Part shown: positions 44,703 through 53,639 of the stretch, one piece after another | Layout: every line of letters begins with the position of its first letter | Position numbering within the stretch: position 1 is the stretch's first letter | Source of the DNA: Arthrobacter sp. B0490 | Lineage (GTDB): Bacteria > Actinomycetota > Actinomycetes > Actinomycetales > Micrococcaceae | Length of the DNA: 64,000 nucleotides | Direction: 5' to 3' | NCBI RefSeq assembly: GCF_002929355.1 | Contig: NZ_PJIR01000003.1 | Span: 1-64,000 of the forward strand | Notes under the pieces: generated by a model | Databases searched by the model: none | Told to the model about the DNA's origin: nothing | Seen by the model: only the letters and a program-made list of their open reading frames with translations | Program-made: the position numbers and the translations under genes

Positions 44703-45335
44703 ATGGATTCACAGCAGGAGCCGCAGCCGGACGCCCAGCACTATTTCAGCGCACGACCGGCCGGACCGGACACGCGCAGGCCCCTCGCCGTCGTCCTGGC
44801 GGGCCGGCGCCGGGACCTGGTGACCTCGTCGGGCCTCTTCAGTCCCGACGGCGTGGACAAGGGGACGGCGATCCTCCTCGGCTCGGTGCCGGATCCGGAG
44901 GGACAGCGCCTGCTGGACCTCGGCTGCGGCTGGGGTCCCCTGGCGCTCACGATGGCGCTGAAGGCGCCGGACGCCGAGGTCCTCGCCGTCGACGTCAACG
45001 AGCGGTGCATCGCGCTGACCGCGGAGAACGCCCGGCGGCTGGGTCTCGGCAACGTCACCGCCACCACGCCCGATGACGTCGATGCGGGCCTCGAGTTCTC
45101 CACGATCTGGTCCAACCCGCCGATCCGGATCGGCAAGCAGGAACTGCACGCCCTGCTGCTGCGCTGGCTGCCGCGCCTCGCGCCCGGCGGGACTGCGTGG
45201 CTCGTCGTGCAGAAGAACCTCGGCGCCGACTCGCTGCAGCGCTGGCTCGCCGAGGAACTGCCCGGCGACTTCACGGTGCGGCGCGCGGAGACCTCGAAGT
45301 CGTTCCGCATCCTGGAGGTGCGCCGCGGGGAGTGA
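44703..45335 (+). CDS. RsmC-like class I methyltransferase
   Basis: A 210-residue SAM methylase with motif I LLDLGCGWGPLAL (about 69-81) and the SNPPIR motif IV (about 138-143) of enzymes that methylate exocyclic amino groups of guanine in rRNA (RsmC/RlmG group). Its small size equals just their catalytic half. It is divergent from hflX and convergent with dapF. The target RNA cannot be told from sequence. Confidence 0.88.
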   Translation: MDSQQEPQPDAQHYFSARPAGPDTRRPLAVVLAGRRRDLVTSSGLFSPDGVDKGTAILLGSVPDPEGQRLLDLGCGWGPLALTMALKAPDAEVLAVDVNERCIALTAENARRLGLGNVTATTPDDVDAGLEFSTIWSNPPIRIGKQELHALLLRWLPRLAPGGTAWLVVQKNLGADSLQRWLAEELPGDFTVRRAETSKSFRILEVRRGE

Positions 45336-45367
45336 ACCCCGCGGCGGGCGGTCCCCGTGCCGCCCGC

Positions 45368-46324
45368 TCAGCCGACGGGCAGCAGCGTGCCGTCGGCCAC
45401 GAGGACGGCCGGCCCGCTGAGCTGCACGTGCTCACGGTTGTCGGGACCGGCGAAGAAGCTCACCCCGACGACGCCGCCGGGTACCGTCACGAGCCACTGG
45501 TCGGGGGCGCCGTCGCCGGCCCAGAACCTCGTGCCGGCGGCCGCCGCGCAGGCCCCCGTGCCGCAGGACTGCGTCTCCCCGACACCGCGCTCGTGCACGC
45601 GCATGGTGAGGCGCCCCACGCCGTCGATCCCCACGAGCGGATCCGCGGGCACGACGAGTTCGACGTTGGTCCCCTGCGGCGGCACGGGCTGGACGAGGGG
45701 CGGGCGGTGCAGCTCCGTGCGGTCGAGCTCGGCCTGTTCGGCGAGTGCGACGACGGTGTGCGGGTTGCCCATGCTGATGGACAGCGCGGGCCGGTCGACG
45801 TCGAGCCCCCCGATGTCGACGAGCGAGTCCATGCCCCGCGCGACGGCGGCGTCCGGGTGGATGAACTCCCAGGGGCCCATGTCCACGGCGTAGCCGTCCC
45901 CGGACCGGGTCACCCGCTTGACGCCGGCGCGGGTCCCGATGGCCAGCTCCCCGCCCTCGGGCAGCTCCGCGGCGTCCCTGGCGAGGAGGAAGTGGGCGAA
46001 GACGCGCACGCCGTTGCCGCACATCTCGGAGACGGAGCCGTCGCCGTTGCGGTAGTCCATGAACCATTCGGCGCGCGGCTCCGTCTGCAGCAGGGCGCGC
46101 CCCTCGGGGAGGGCGGCCGAGCGCACGGCCCGGATGTAGCCGTCGGCGCCGATCCCGCGGTGGCGATCGCAGGCCGCCGCGACGAACGCCGCGTCGATGG
46201 GCCCTTCTCCGTCCGGATCGAGCGTCAGGATGAAGTCGTTGCCCGTCCCGTGGCCCTTCGTGAAGGGGAGTCCTGCGGGCTGCTGGCCGGTGGAGGTCGC
46301 CGTCTCGGCGGGGAAGTCGGTCAC
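45368..46324 (-). CDS. dapF: Diaminopimelate epimerase
   Basis: Converts LL- to meso-diaminopimelate for lysine and peptidoglycan. The 318-residue protein keeps both catalytic Cys ([10 protein letters not shown] and [11 protein letters not shown]). The start is GTG at 46324 in a GTGA overlap with the miaA stop; the longer frame upstream is a shadow of miaA. Part of miaB-miaA-dapF. Confidence 0.96.
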   Translation of the reverse strand: MTDFPAETATSTGQQPAGLPFTKGHGTGNDFILTLDPDGEGPIDAAFVAAACDRHRGIGADGYIRAVRSAALPEGRALLQTEPRAEWFMDYRNGDGSVSEMCGNGVRVFAHFLLARDAAELPEGGELAIGTRAGVKRVTRSGDGYAVDMGPWEFIHPDAAVARGMDSLVDIGGLDVDRPALSISMGNPHTVVALAEQAELDRTELHRPPLVQPVPPQGTNVELVVPADPLVGIDGVGRLTMRVHERGVGETQSCGTGACAAAAGTRFWAGDGAPDQWLVTVPGGVVGVSFFAGPDNREHVQLSGPAVLVADGTLLPVG

Positions 46325-47241
46325 CGTTCTAGGATAGGTCCCGCCGAGCGACGGACGAGCCCGGCGGCCGCCTCGGCGAGGTGGGGCGCCCGCCAGTCGA
46401 GCCAGGCGACGCGCGGGTCGCCGCGGAACCAGGTCAGCTGACGCCGGGCGAAGCGCCGGGTCGCCGCGACGGTGTCCTCGACGGCGTCGGTCTCGGACAT
46501 CGATCCGTCGAGGACCCGAAGGAACTGTCCGTATCCCAGGGCGCGGGACGCCGTCCGTCCGTCGCGCAGGCCGGACGCGGCGAGGCGGCGGACCTCCTCG
46601 GCGAGTCCGGCCCCGACCATGGCCCGGACCCGCCCGGCAAGCCGTTCGCGCAGGACGTCGCGGTCCACCGCGAGGCCGATCTGGACCGCCGGCTGGTGGT
46701 ACTCGCGGCGCGGCATGTAGGCGCTGAAGGGGCGCCCGCTGACCTCGTGGACCTCGAGCGCCCTGACGAGGCGGCGGTCGTCGTCGATCCGTTCCGCCGA
46801 GGCGGGGTCGACGGCGCGGAGCCGCTCCCGGAACGCCGTGCTGCCGTCGGCGGAGAGCTCCGCCTCGAGCCTCGCCCGCACCCCGGCATCGGTGGGCGGG
46901 AATTCCAGGCGATCGAGGGCCGCCCTGACGTAGAGGCCGGAGCCGCCGACCAGGATGGGGACCCTGCCGCGCTCGCGGATGCCGTCGATGACGCGCCGGG
47001 CGTCCTGCTGGTAGGCGGCGACGCTGGCCTCCTCCGTCACGTCGAGGACATCCAGCAGGTGGTGCTCGATACCCTGCCGTTCCCCCGGGGGCAGCTTGGC
47101 CGTGCCGATGTCCATCCCCCGGTAGAACTGCAGGGCGTCGGCGTTGACGACCTCGCCGTCCAGGCGCAGCGCCAGCTCGACACCGAGGTCGGACTTGCCC
47201 GCCCCCGTCGGGCCGACCACCGCGACGACCGGCAGGGTCAA
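46321..47241 (-). CDS. miaA: tRNA dimethylallyltransferase
   Basis: Adds the isopentenyl group to A37 of tRNAs that read UNN codons. 306 residues with the P-loop GPTGAGKS (10-17), [17 protein letters not shown] and the GGSGLY motif. The start is a TTG that overlaps the miaB TGA (TTGA), an infrequent start codon; no ATG or GTG lies before the P-loop in this frame without running into miaB shadow sequence. MiaB then acts on the same base. Confidence 0.95.
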   Translation of the reverse strand: MTLPVVAVVGPTGAGKSDLGVELALRLDGEVVNADALQFYRGMDIGTAKLPPGERQGIEHHLLDVLDVTEEASVAAYQQDARRVIDGIRERGRVPILVGGSGLYVRAALDRLEFPPTDAGVRARLEAELSADGSTAFRERLRAVDPASAERIDDDRRLVRALEVHEVSGRPFSAYMPRREYHQPAVQIGLAVDRDVLRERLAGRVRAMVGAGLAEEVRRLAASGLRDGRTASRALGYGQFLRVLDGSMSETDAVEDTVAATRRFARRQLTWFRGDPRVAWLDWRAPHLAEAAAGLVRRSAGPILER

Positions 47242-48806
47242 GGGGTGCTCGCGCGGACGGGCAGCGAGGGCATGCCGAGGGCCACCGGGCGGAGCGGTCC
47301 GTCCGTCGGCGCGGGGACGCCGCACGAGTCGGCCTGGCTCCGGTCCCATGCATCCCCGGCACGCGAGCGGCGGACGGAGTAGTCGGCCGGTGCGGGATCG
47401 GACAGCAGGTGGAACGAGGCGGCCGCGGTGACCGGGAGCGTCACGAGATCGCCCGGGCGTGGGGTCTCGGCGCCGGCGGGGACGGAGAAGTGGACCAGCC
47501 GCTGGTCCCGCGCCCGTCCGGTGAGGCGGTGCGTCTCGGAGCCCTTGCGGCCCGGCTGGTCGGTGACGAGGACCTCGACCGTCCTGCCCACCTGGCGCGC
47601 GTTCTCCTCCCCGGCGATGCGGTCCTGGAGGGCCGTGAGCCGTTCGAAGCGCTCCTGGACCACCGCCTTGGGCAGCTGGTCCGGCAGGTCGGCCGCGGGC
47701 GTTCCGGGGCGCCGGGAGTACTGGAACGTGAAGGCCGTGGCGAAGCGGGACTCCTCGACGACGTCGAGGGTGGCCTGGAAGTCCTCCTCCGTCTCGCCGG
47801 GGAAACCGACGATGATGTCCGTCGAGATGGCCGCGTCCGGCATCACCGCGCGGACGCGCTCGAGGATGCCCAGGAAGCGGGCTGACCGGTAGGAGCGCCG
47901 CATGGCCTTCAGGACCGGGTCGGAGCCGGACTGCAGCGGCATGTGGAGCTGCGGCATCACATTGGGCGTCTCGGCCATGGCATCGATGACGTCGTCGGTG
48001 AACGCCGCCGGGTGGGGGCTCGTGAAGCGGACCCGCTCGAGTCCCTCGATGGAGCCGCACGCGCGGAGCAGCTTCGCGAAGGCGCCGCGGTCCCCGAACT
48101 CGACGCCGTAGGAGTTGACGTTCTGCCCGAGGAGCGTGACCTCGACCGCGCCGTCCGCCACGAGGGCCTCGATCTCGGCGAGGATCTCACCCGGCCTGCG
48201 GTCCCGTTCCTTGCCCCGGAGGGACGGCACGATGCAGAACGTGCACGTATTGTTGCAGCCGACGGAGATGGACACCCAGCCCGCGTAGACCGACTCCCGC
48301 CGGGTGGGCAGGGTGGACGGGAAGACGTCGAGGGACTCGAGGATCTCGAGTTGCGCCTCCTGGTTGTGACGGGCCCTCTGCAGCAGGGCGGGCAACGCAC
48401 CGATGTTGTGGGTCCCGAAGACGGCGTCCACCCAGGGCGCCCTGCGGAGGATCGTCTCCCGGTCCTTCTGGGCCAGGCAGCCGCCGACCGCGATCTGCAG
48501 GTCGGGCCGTGCCTCCTTGACGGCCTTCAGGATGCCGAGGTTGCCGTAGAGCTTGTTGTCGGCGTTCTCACGGACCGCGCAGGTGTTGAAGACGACGACG
48601 TCGGCCTGGCCCTCCTGCAGGCGGGTGAGTCCGGCGTCCTCGAGCAGTCCGGAGATGCGCTCGGAGTCGTGCACGTTCATCTGGCAGCCGAAGGTGCGCA
48701 CCTCGTAGGTGCGGCGGTCCGGGGCGGTGCGGGGGTCGGGGGCGGTGCCCGTCATCCCGCTGGTGGTCTCGCTGGTGGTTCCGCCGAGGGGAACCGGGAC
48801 TGTCAT
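47238..48806 (-). CDS. miaB: tRNA-2-methylthio-N6-dimethylallyladenosine synthase
   Basis: Radical SAM methylthiotransferase acting on the product of MiaA. The N-terminal cluster Cys are in FGCQMN, CAVREN and GGCLAQKD, the radical SAM motif is CNNTCTFC, and a C-terminal TRAM domain is present. The C-terminus has about 60 extra residues. The ATG at 48806 is used; a GTG at 48812, 7 bases after TACGCT, is an equally likely leaderless start two residues longer. Confidence 0.95.
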   Translation of the reverse strand: MTVPVPLGGTTSETTSGMTGTAPDPRTAPDRRTYEVRTFGCQMNVHDSERISGLLEDAGLTRLQEGQADVVVFNTCAVRENADNKLYGNLGILKAVKEARPDLQIAVGGCLAQKDRETILRRAPWVDAVFGTHNIGALPALLQRARHNQEAQLEILESLDVFPSTLPTRRESVYAGWVSISVGCNNTCTFCIVPSLRGKERDRRPGEILAEIEALVADGAVEVTLLGQNVNSYGVEFGDRGAFAKLLRACGSIEGLERVRFTSPHPAAFTDDVIDAMAETPNVMPQLHMPLQSGSDPVLKAMRRSYRSARFLGILERVRAVMPDAAISTDIIVGFPGETEEDFQATLDVVEESRFATAFTFQYSRRPGTPAADLPDQLPKAVVQERFERLTALQDRIAGEENARQVGRTVEVLVTDQPGRKGSETHRLTGRARDQRLVHFSVPAGAETPRPGDLVTLPVTAAASFHLLSDPAPADYSVRRSRAGDAWDRSQADSCGVPAPTDGPLRPVALGMPSLPVRASTP

Positions 48807-48863
48807 GCTCACGCCATCAAGCGTACGGCGGGCGGCGCGGACGCCCACAATCCCGCCGGCCCG

Positions 48864-49823
48864 TCAGTCCTCGGTGCGCTCGTCCGCGACGACGTCCTTG
48901 ACGATCGAGAAGGCCGTGCCGGGACTGTAGCCCTTACGGGCGAGCACGCCGACGAGGCGGCGCACCTCCTTCTCGCGGACGGCCCGGTCCGAGAGGTCGG
49001 CGCTGCTGCGCAGCCTGCGGCGCGCGACCTCGCGCGCCTGCTCGTGCTCGTCCTCGTCGGAGAGCTGCAGCAGCGCATCCTCCGCCAGGTCCGGGTCGAT
49101 GCCCTTGTCCGCGAGTTCGCGCCTCAGCGACGAGCGGGACAACGATTTCGCGGCCGTCCGGGTCCGCACCCACATCCGCGCGAACTCGGCGTCGTCGATC
49201 AGCTGGACCTCCTCGAAACGGTCGAGGAGGGAGGAGGCGATGGCGGGCGGGACGTCCCGGCCCGCGAGCTTCTGGTCGAGCTGATGGCGGCTCCGGGGAC
49301 CGAGGGCGAGCTGGCGCAGCAGGACGGACCGCGCCTCCGACGCCCACTCCTCGTCGCTCTTCCCGGCCCCACCGTCCGCCACGTCCGGATCTTCCGTAGC
49401 TCCCGGATGCGGTGTCGTGCCGTCGCCCCCGCGGCCGGCGCCGCTGCGCTTCGTCCCCCCGCGCCCGGTACGTCGGGGGGCGGCGTCGTTCTGCGCCGGC
49501 CCCTCCCCCACGTCGCGCACGACGGCGTCCGCCGTCGGAGCGTCGGCGGACGAACCGACGACCGGTCCGAACGGGTCGTCGAACGGCGAGCGGCGCGCAC
49601 CGTCCCTCCGACCGCCCGTGCGGGCCTGCCGCTTCCCCGCGGAGCTCCTGGCACCGAAGGACGAGGCGGACGACGCGGAGGGCGCGGACCCCCGCCGTCC
49701 GAAGGACGACCGGCGGGGGGTCGCCGGACCGGGAGGATCGGCCGCACCCTCCGAGCTGTCGGAACCGAACAGCCCGGACACGGTGCCCCATCCGACCGGT
49801 TCGGTTCCGCTATCGGACGGCAC
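48864..49823 (-). CDS. recX: RecX, RecA regulator, with a long disordered N-terminus
   Basis: Inhibits or tunes RecA filaments. The RecX three-helix repeats are in 158-319 (LALGPRSRHQLDQKLAGRDV, LIDDAEFARMWVRTR, GYSPGTAFSIVKDVV). Residues 1-157 are Gly/Ser/Arg/Asp-rich low-complexity sequence, which doubles the usual size. The ATG starts 5 bases after the recA stop. A start further in, near residue 150, cannot be excluded, but no better ribosome site was seen. Confidence 0.92.
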   Translation of the reverse strand: MPSDSGTEPVGWGTVSGLFGSDSSEGAADPPGPATPRRSSFGRRGSAPSASSASSFGARSSAGKRQARTGGRRDGARRSPFDDPFGPVVGSSADAPTADAVVRDVGEGPAQNDAAPRRTGRGGTKRSGAGRGGDGTTPHPGATEDPDVADGGAGKSDEEWASEARSVLLRQLALGPRSRHQLDQKLAGRDVPPAIASSLLDRFEEVQLIDDAEFARMWVRTRTAAKSLSRSSLRRELADKGIDPDLAEDALLQLSDEDEHEQAREVARRRLRSSADLSDRAVREKEVRRLVGVLARKGYSPGTAFSIVKDVVADERTED

Positions 49824-49828
49824 CGGAC

Positions 49829-50875
49829 CTACTCGCCGCTGACAGCCTTGAGCTTGGGTGTCTCGGCCTCTTCCTCGGCCTGGACACCGATGCCCAGTTT
49901 GACCCTGATCTTCTGTTCGAGCTCGTCCGCCAGGCCGGGATTGTCCTTGAGGAACTTCCGGGCGTTCTCCTTGCCCTGCCCCAGCTGGTCCCCCTCGTAG
50001 GTGAACCAGGCTCCGGACTTCTTGACCAGCCCGTTCTCGACGCCCACGTCGATCAGGCCGCCCTCGCGGGAGATCCCGTAGCCGTACAGGATGTCGAACT
50101 CGGCCTGCTTGAAGGGCGGCGCCATCTTGTTCTTGACGATCTTGGCGCGGGTCCGGTTACCCACCGGGTTCACGCCTTCCTTGAGGGTCTCGATGCGACG
50201 CACGTCGATGCGGATCGACGCGTAGAACTTCAGCGCCTTGCCGCCCGTGGTGGTCTCCGGGCTTCCGAAGAACACGCCGATCTTCTCGCGCAGCTGGTTG
50301 ATGAAGATGGCCGTGGTCTTGGTCTGGCTCAGGCGGCCGGTGATCTTCCGGAGCGCCTGGCTCATCAGGCGGGCCTGCAGGCCGACGTGGCTGTCACCCA
50401 TCTCACCCTCGATCTCCGCACGCGGCACGAGGGCTGCGACGGAGTCGATGACGATGATGTCGATCGATCCCGAGCCGATCAGCATGTCCATGATCTCGAG
50501 TGCCTGCTCGCCGGTGTCCGGCTGCGAGACGAGGAGGGCGTCGGTATCCACGCCGAGCCTCTTCGCGTACTCCGGGTCGAGGGCGTGCTCGGCGTCGATG
50601 AAGGCGGCGATGCCGCCATTGCGCTGTGCGCTGGCGACGGCGTGGAGGGCGACGGTCGTCTTACCGGAGGACTCCGGTCCGTAGATCTCGACGACCCTGC
50701 CACGCGGCAGCCCACCGATGCCGAGTGCGGCGTCCAGGGCGATGGAGCTGGTGGAGATCGTCTCGATCGGGGCCCTGACCTCGTCGCCGAGACGCATGAC
50801 GGAACCCTTGCCGTACTGCTTGTCGATCTGGGCGAGAGCAGCTTCGAGGGCTTTCTCGCGGTCTGGAGCGGCCAT
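49829..50875 (-). CDS. recA: Recombinase RecA
   Basis: Strand exchange and SOS co-protease. 348 residues, uninterrupted by an intein. Walker [10 protein letters not shown], the MAW-to-L1 region, L2 ([15 protein letters not shown]) and the acidic C-terminus are all present. A LexA-like box lies 139 bases upstream. recX follows with a 5-base gap. Confidence 0.98.
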   Translation of the reverse strand: MAAPDREKALEAALAQIDKQYGKGSVMRLGDEVRAPIETISTSSIALDAALGIGGLPRGRVVEIYGPESSGKTTVALHAVASAQRNGGIAAFIDAEHALDPEYAKRLGVDTDALLVSQPDTGEQALEIMDMLIGSGSIDIIVIDSVAALVPRAEIEGEMGDSHVGLQARLMSQALRKITGRLSQTKTTAIFINQLREKIGVFFGSPETTTGGKALKFYASIRIDVRRIETLKEGVNPVGNRTRAKIVKNKMAPPFKQAEFDILYGYGISREGGLIDVGVENGLVKKSGAWFTYEGDQLGQGKENARKFLKDNPGLADELEQKIRVKLGIGVQAEEEAETPKLKAVSGE

Positions 50876-51013
50876 TCTTCACCTCGGTTGTCCATGGCCA
50901 ACTGGCCGGTTTACGTGTTCGGTACGACTGTATGGGCCTGCGCCGACAGTTTGAGAGGGCGCCGCCGGTATGTGCACAAGAGCGCCCCTCCGCCACGACC
51001 ATCATACCGCGGT

Positions 51014-51029
51014 CCGAACAGATATTCGA
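51014..51029. promoter_or_regulatory. LexA-like box upstream of recA
   Basis: TCGAATATCTGTTCGG on the minus strand matches TCGAAC-N4-GTTCGA at 10 of 12 positions. It is 139 bases upstream of recA, leaving a long leader. A further half site (GTGTTCGG) is near 50913. Confidence 0.65.
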
Positions 51030-51087
51030 TTATCCGCGACCCTCCCGCGTGTTCGGGCAGGCCCTGCCGCCGGTGTCGCACCCGGTG

Positions 51088-51306
51088 TCAGCGGGGCCTG
51101 ATGTCCCGGCCGAGCCAGCGCTCCCGCGGCACGTCCTGCGCCCGGCACACCGCCTCCCAGACCGCCTTCGGATCGACACCGGCGCCCAGGGCCTCGGCCG
51201 CGGTCCTGTCGCCGAGGCGGTCGACGACGAGGTCCCGGGCGAGAGTCCTCGAGTACCCCGCCCCGAACTCGTCGTCCATCAGTCGCCAGAAGTCGCTCAG
51301 CCGCAT
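51088..51306 (-). CDS. DUF3046 protein
   Basis: A 72-residue protein found beside recA in many actinobacteria; function unknown. MRLSDFWRLMDDEFG at the N-terminus and VWEAVCRAQDVPRERWLGRD near the C-terminus are the family hallmarks. AAGGGA precedes the ATG at 51306. It may share the recA control region. Confidence 0.88.
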   Translation of the reverse strand: MRLSDFWRLMDDEFGAGYSRTLARDLVVDRLGDRTAAEALGAGVDPKAVWEAVCRAQDVPRERWLGRDIRPR

Positions 51307-51409
51307 GTGCCGTCCCTTGCTCTCGTCGTTGCCGTGCGGCGGTCCCGGGGGCGCCGCCGTGCGCATCGGTCCATTCTCCGTCGCATGGTGTCCCGCCGAC
51401 GCGTCACCC

Positions 51410-51415
51410 TACAAT
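51410..51415 (+). promoter_or_regulatory. -10 box of the marR gene (leaderless candidate)
   Basis: TACAAT, close to the consensus, then six bases (TGCCCC) and the ATG at 51422. The clearest leaderless pattern in the window. Confidence 0.6.
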
Positions 51416-51421
51416 TGCCCC

Positions 51422-51931
51422 ATGAACGCGAAGCCGAGCACCAAGGATCCCGGCCCGGGCACTGCAGCCTACCCCGGGGACGATGCCGACACCGATGCAG
51501 CCATCGAGGCACTCGAGCAGCAGCTCAGCATGCTGTGGCGGCGTGCGCGGTCCAACTCGTACAAGGTGGCCCGGCGCGTGCACCCCGACATGGAGCCGGC
51601 GGCCTACGGGCTCCTGGTGATCCTGCAGCGCGAGGGCTCGATGCGCCTGACGGACATCGCGGCCAGCGTGGGTGTCGGCAAGCCGTCGGTCAGCCGCCAG
51701 ATCGCCATGCTCGAGCAGCTCGGACTGGTGCAGAAGGAGGCAGATCCCCTCGACGGGCGCGCCCAGGCGATCTCCCTCACCGAGGCCGGGACGCACCAGC
51801 TCGTCGCTGCGCAGAGCGCCCGCAAGCAGGCGTTCCACCAGCTGATGGAGGACTGGGACGTCGCGGACCTCACGCGCCTCGGTACCCTGATCGCCCAGCT
51901 GAACAACACCTACACCAAGGACAACTGGTAG
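51422..51931 (+). CDS. MarR-family regulator
   Basis: A 169-residue winged-helix regulator. The core (about 35-165) has LRLTDIAASVGVGKPSVSRQI-type recognition sequence and the wing DPLDGRAQAISLTEAG. Acidic low-complexity N-terminus. No linked target gene is evident: the next gene, clgR, converges on it. Ligand unknown. Confidence 0.88.
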   Translation: MNAKPSTKDPGPGTAAYPGDDADTDAAIEALEQQLSMLWRRARSNSYKVARRVHPDMEPAAYGLLVILQREGSMRLTDIAASVGVGKPSVSRQIAMLEQLGLVQKEADPLDGRAQAISLTEAGTHQLVAAQSARKQAFHQLMEDWDVADLTRLGTLIAQLNNTYTKDNW

Positions 51932-51940
51932 CGGACAGCA

Positions 51941-51976
51941 GGAAGGCCCGTCCCTTCGGGGACGGGCCTTCCTTGT
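51941..51976. terminator. Bidirectional terminator between marR and clgR
   Basis: GGAAGGCCCGTCCC (51941-51954) pairs exactly with GGGACGGGCCTTCC (51959-51972) around TTCG, followed by TTGT on the plus strand. It serves both convergent genes. Confidence 0.85.
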
Positions 51977-51986
51977 CGTGGGGGTC

Positions 51987-52334
51987 CTAGCGGTTCGTCG
52001 CCGCGAGGCCCCGACGGAAGTCGTCGTTCAGTTCGTCGGTGAGGTCGTCCCCGAATTCCCGCGAGAACTCCTGCGGGATGGTGTCCGGGATGGAGACGCC
52101 TTCTGCTACTGCCAGGCGGTCGCTGACTTCCCGCAGCATCGAGGAGAGCGGCACCTCGAGTGCACTGCAGATTGATGAGAGGAGTTCGGAGGATGCTTCC
52201 TTCTGGCCACGCTCGACCTCGCTGAGATATCCGAGGGAGACCCTCGCGCTGTGCGATACCTCTCGCAGGGTTCGGCCCTGGCGCTGGCGCACGTCCCGGA
52301 GGACATCGCCGATCTCATGGCGAAGAACTACCAT
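51987..52334 (-). CDS. clgR: ClgR-type transcriptional regulator
   Basis: A 115-residue helix-turn-helix protein matching ClgR, the activator of clp protease and related stress genes. [21 protein letters not shown] is the DNA-binding core (about 22-42), followed by [10 protein letters not shown]. The frame is open to 52427, but AAGGAG lies 6 bases before the ATG at 52334. The gap 52335-52548 shows no gene; it holds the clgR promoter. Placement after cinA-pgsA is conserved in actinobacteria. Confidence 0.92.
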   Translation of the reverse strand: MVVLRHEIGDVLRDVRQRQGRTLREVSHSARVSLGYLSEVERGQKEASSELLSSICSALEVPLSSMLREVSDRLAVAEGVSIPDTIPQEFSREFGDDLTDELNDDFRRGLAATNR

Positions 52335-52548
52335 TTTGCGCTCCTTGGGCTTGCGTTGTGCATCCTCTGCCAACCCCACATCACGCCAACGGACCACGCC
52401 GTTTACGGATACGGGCTGCTTTACCATCTGTATCGCCTTGCTCCCTCATGAGTGGGCACTGCCCCGGGGGGCACATGCGCCGTGATGACCTGCCCGTCCT
52501 GCTTGAGCCTGAGTCGCCAACCCTACCAACGGCCGGCATTGTTTATAA

Positions 52549-53046
52549 CTACCCTTGGGCACCGTTTGTTCCCCTGGCCAGCACCCCGAGGAGCTCGCGG
52601 AGCGCCGCGTCGCGGGACGCGATCCGGATGGCGTCGCGGCCGCCGGAGAAGTGGTGGGCGACGGCTTCCGTGCCGGAGACGCTCGAGATCGCCGTGAACA
52701 CGGTGCCGACGGGCTTCCCCTCGTGCGCTGCCGGGCCGGCGACACCGGTGGTCGCGACGCCGATATCGGCCGAGAGCGCCGACCGGGCCCCCTCCGCCAT
52801 GGCTGCCGCCACGCGGGGATCGACGGCGCCGGCCTCCGCGAGGAGTTGCGCATCGACGCCCAGAAGGTTCCGCTTGACGGACACCTGGTATGCCACTATG
52901 CCGCCCTGCAGGACGGACGAGGCGCCCGGCACCCCGGCGAGGGTCGCGGCGACCATCCCCGCGGTCAGGGACTCCGCCGTCGCGACGGTGAGGCCCAGGC
53001 GGGCGGCCACGGCGACGACGTCGGACGCGAGTTCCTCGCCGGTCAC
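52549..53046 (-). CDS. cinA: CinA C-terminal domain protein (NMN amidohydrolase type)
   Basis: A 165-residue stand-alone CinA C-domain, as in PncC, which deamidates nicotinamide mononucleotide. Seen: ATAESLTAGM, GGIVAYQVSVKRNLLGV and the ATTGVAGP loop. The N-terminal MoaB-like half of long CinA is absent. The start is GTG in a GTGA overlap with the pgsA stop. Confidence 0.9.
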   Translation of the reverse strand: MTGEELASDVVAVAARLGLTVATAESLTAGMVAATLAGVPGASSVLQGGIVAYQVSVKRNLLGVDAQLLAEAGAVDPRVAAAMAEGARSALSADIGVATTGVAGPAAHEGKPVGTVFTAISSVSGTEAVAHHFSGGRDAIRIASRDAALRELLGVLARGTNGAQG

Positions 53047-53630
53047 TTCCGGGCGCCCGCCCGGAGGCGGATCGCCTGGACGACGTAGTCGACGCCCGTC
53101 ACGACGGTGATGACGACCGCGGCCGCCATGACCGCGGCACCGAGCCACCAGGCCCAGTCCCCGAGCAGGGCCTGCAGCGGGATGAGGAACAGCAGGATGG
53201 CGACGGTCTGGACGACGGTCTTGAGCTTGCCGCCGCGCGAGGCGGGCATCACGCCGTACCGGATGACGGCGAACCGCAGCAGCGTGATCCCGATCTCGCG
53301 GACCAGGATGACGATGGTCACCCACCACCACAGCTCCCCCAGCACGGACAGCAGCACGAGCGCCGACCCGATGAGCAGCTTGTCGGCGATGGGGTCGGCG
53401 ATCTTGCCGAAGTCTGTGATGAGCCCCCGGCTGCGCGCGAGGTCGCCGTCGAGCTTGTCCGTGTAGATCGCCACCGCGAAGGTGAGGACCGCGAGCCAGC
53501 GGAACAGCCCGTCCCGCCCGTCGTCGAGCAGGAGGAACCAGATGAAGAACGGGACCAGGAGGATCCGCACGACGGTCAGGACGTTCGCGATGTTGAGGAC
53601 CGGCACCGCCGGGCTCGGGGAGCTGTTCAC
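53043..53630 (-). CDS. pgsA: CDP-diacylglycerol--glycerol-3-phosphate 3-phosphatidyltransferase
   Basis: Makes phosphatidylglycerol phosphate in the membrane. 195 residues, about five helices. The CDP-alcohol transferase signature is seen as DKLDGDLARSRG followed by DFGKIADPIADK. The ATG is 9 bases after the ftsK stop. Confidence 0.93.
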   Translation of the reverse strand: MNSSPSPAVPVLNIANVLTVVRILLVPFFIWFLLLDDGRDGLFRWLAVLTFAVAIYTDKLDGDLARSRGLITDFGKIADPIADKLLIGSALVLLSVLGELWWWVTIVILVREIGITLLRFAVIRYGVMPASRGGKLKTVVQTVAILLFLIPLQALLGDWAWWLGAAVMAAAVVITVVTGVDYVVQAIRLRAGARK

Positions 53631-53639
53631 CGTCTCAGG

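Noticed and set aside
49829-50875. Intein in RecA, as in some mycobacteria
   Set aside because: RecA is 348 residues with all motifs contiguous.
51987-52427. Longer ClgR beginning at 52427
   Set aside because: The added 31 residues do not match ClgR relatives, whereas AAGGAG with 6-base spacing marks the ATG at 52334.
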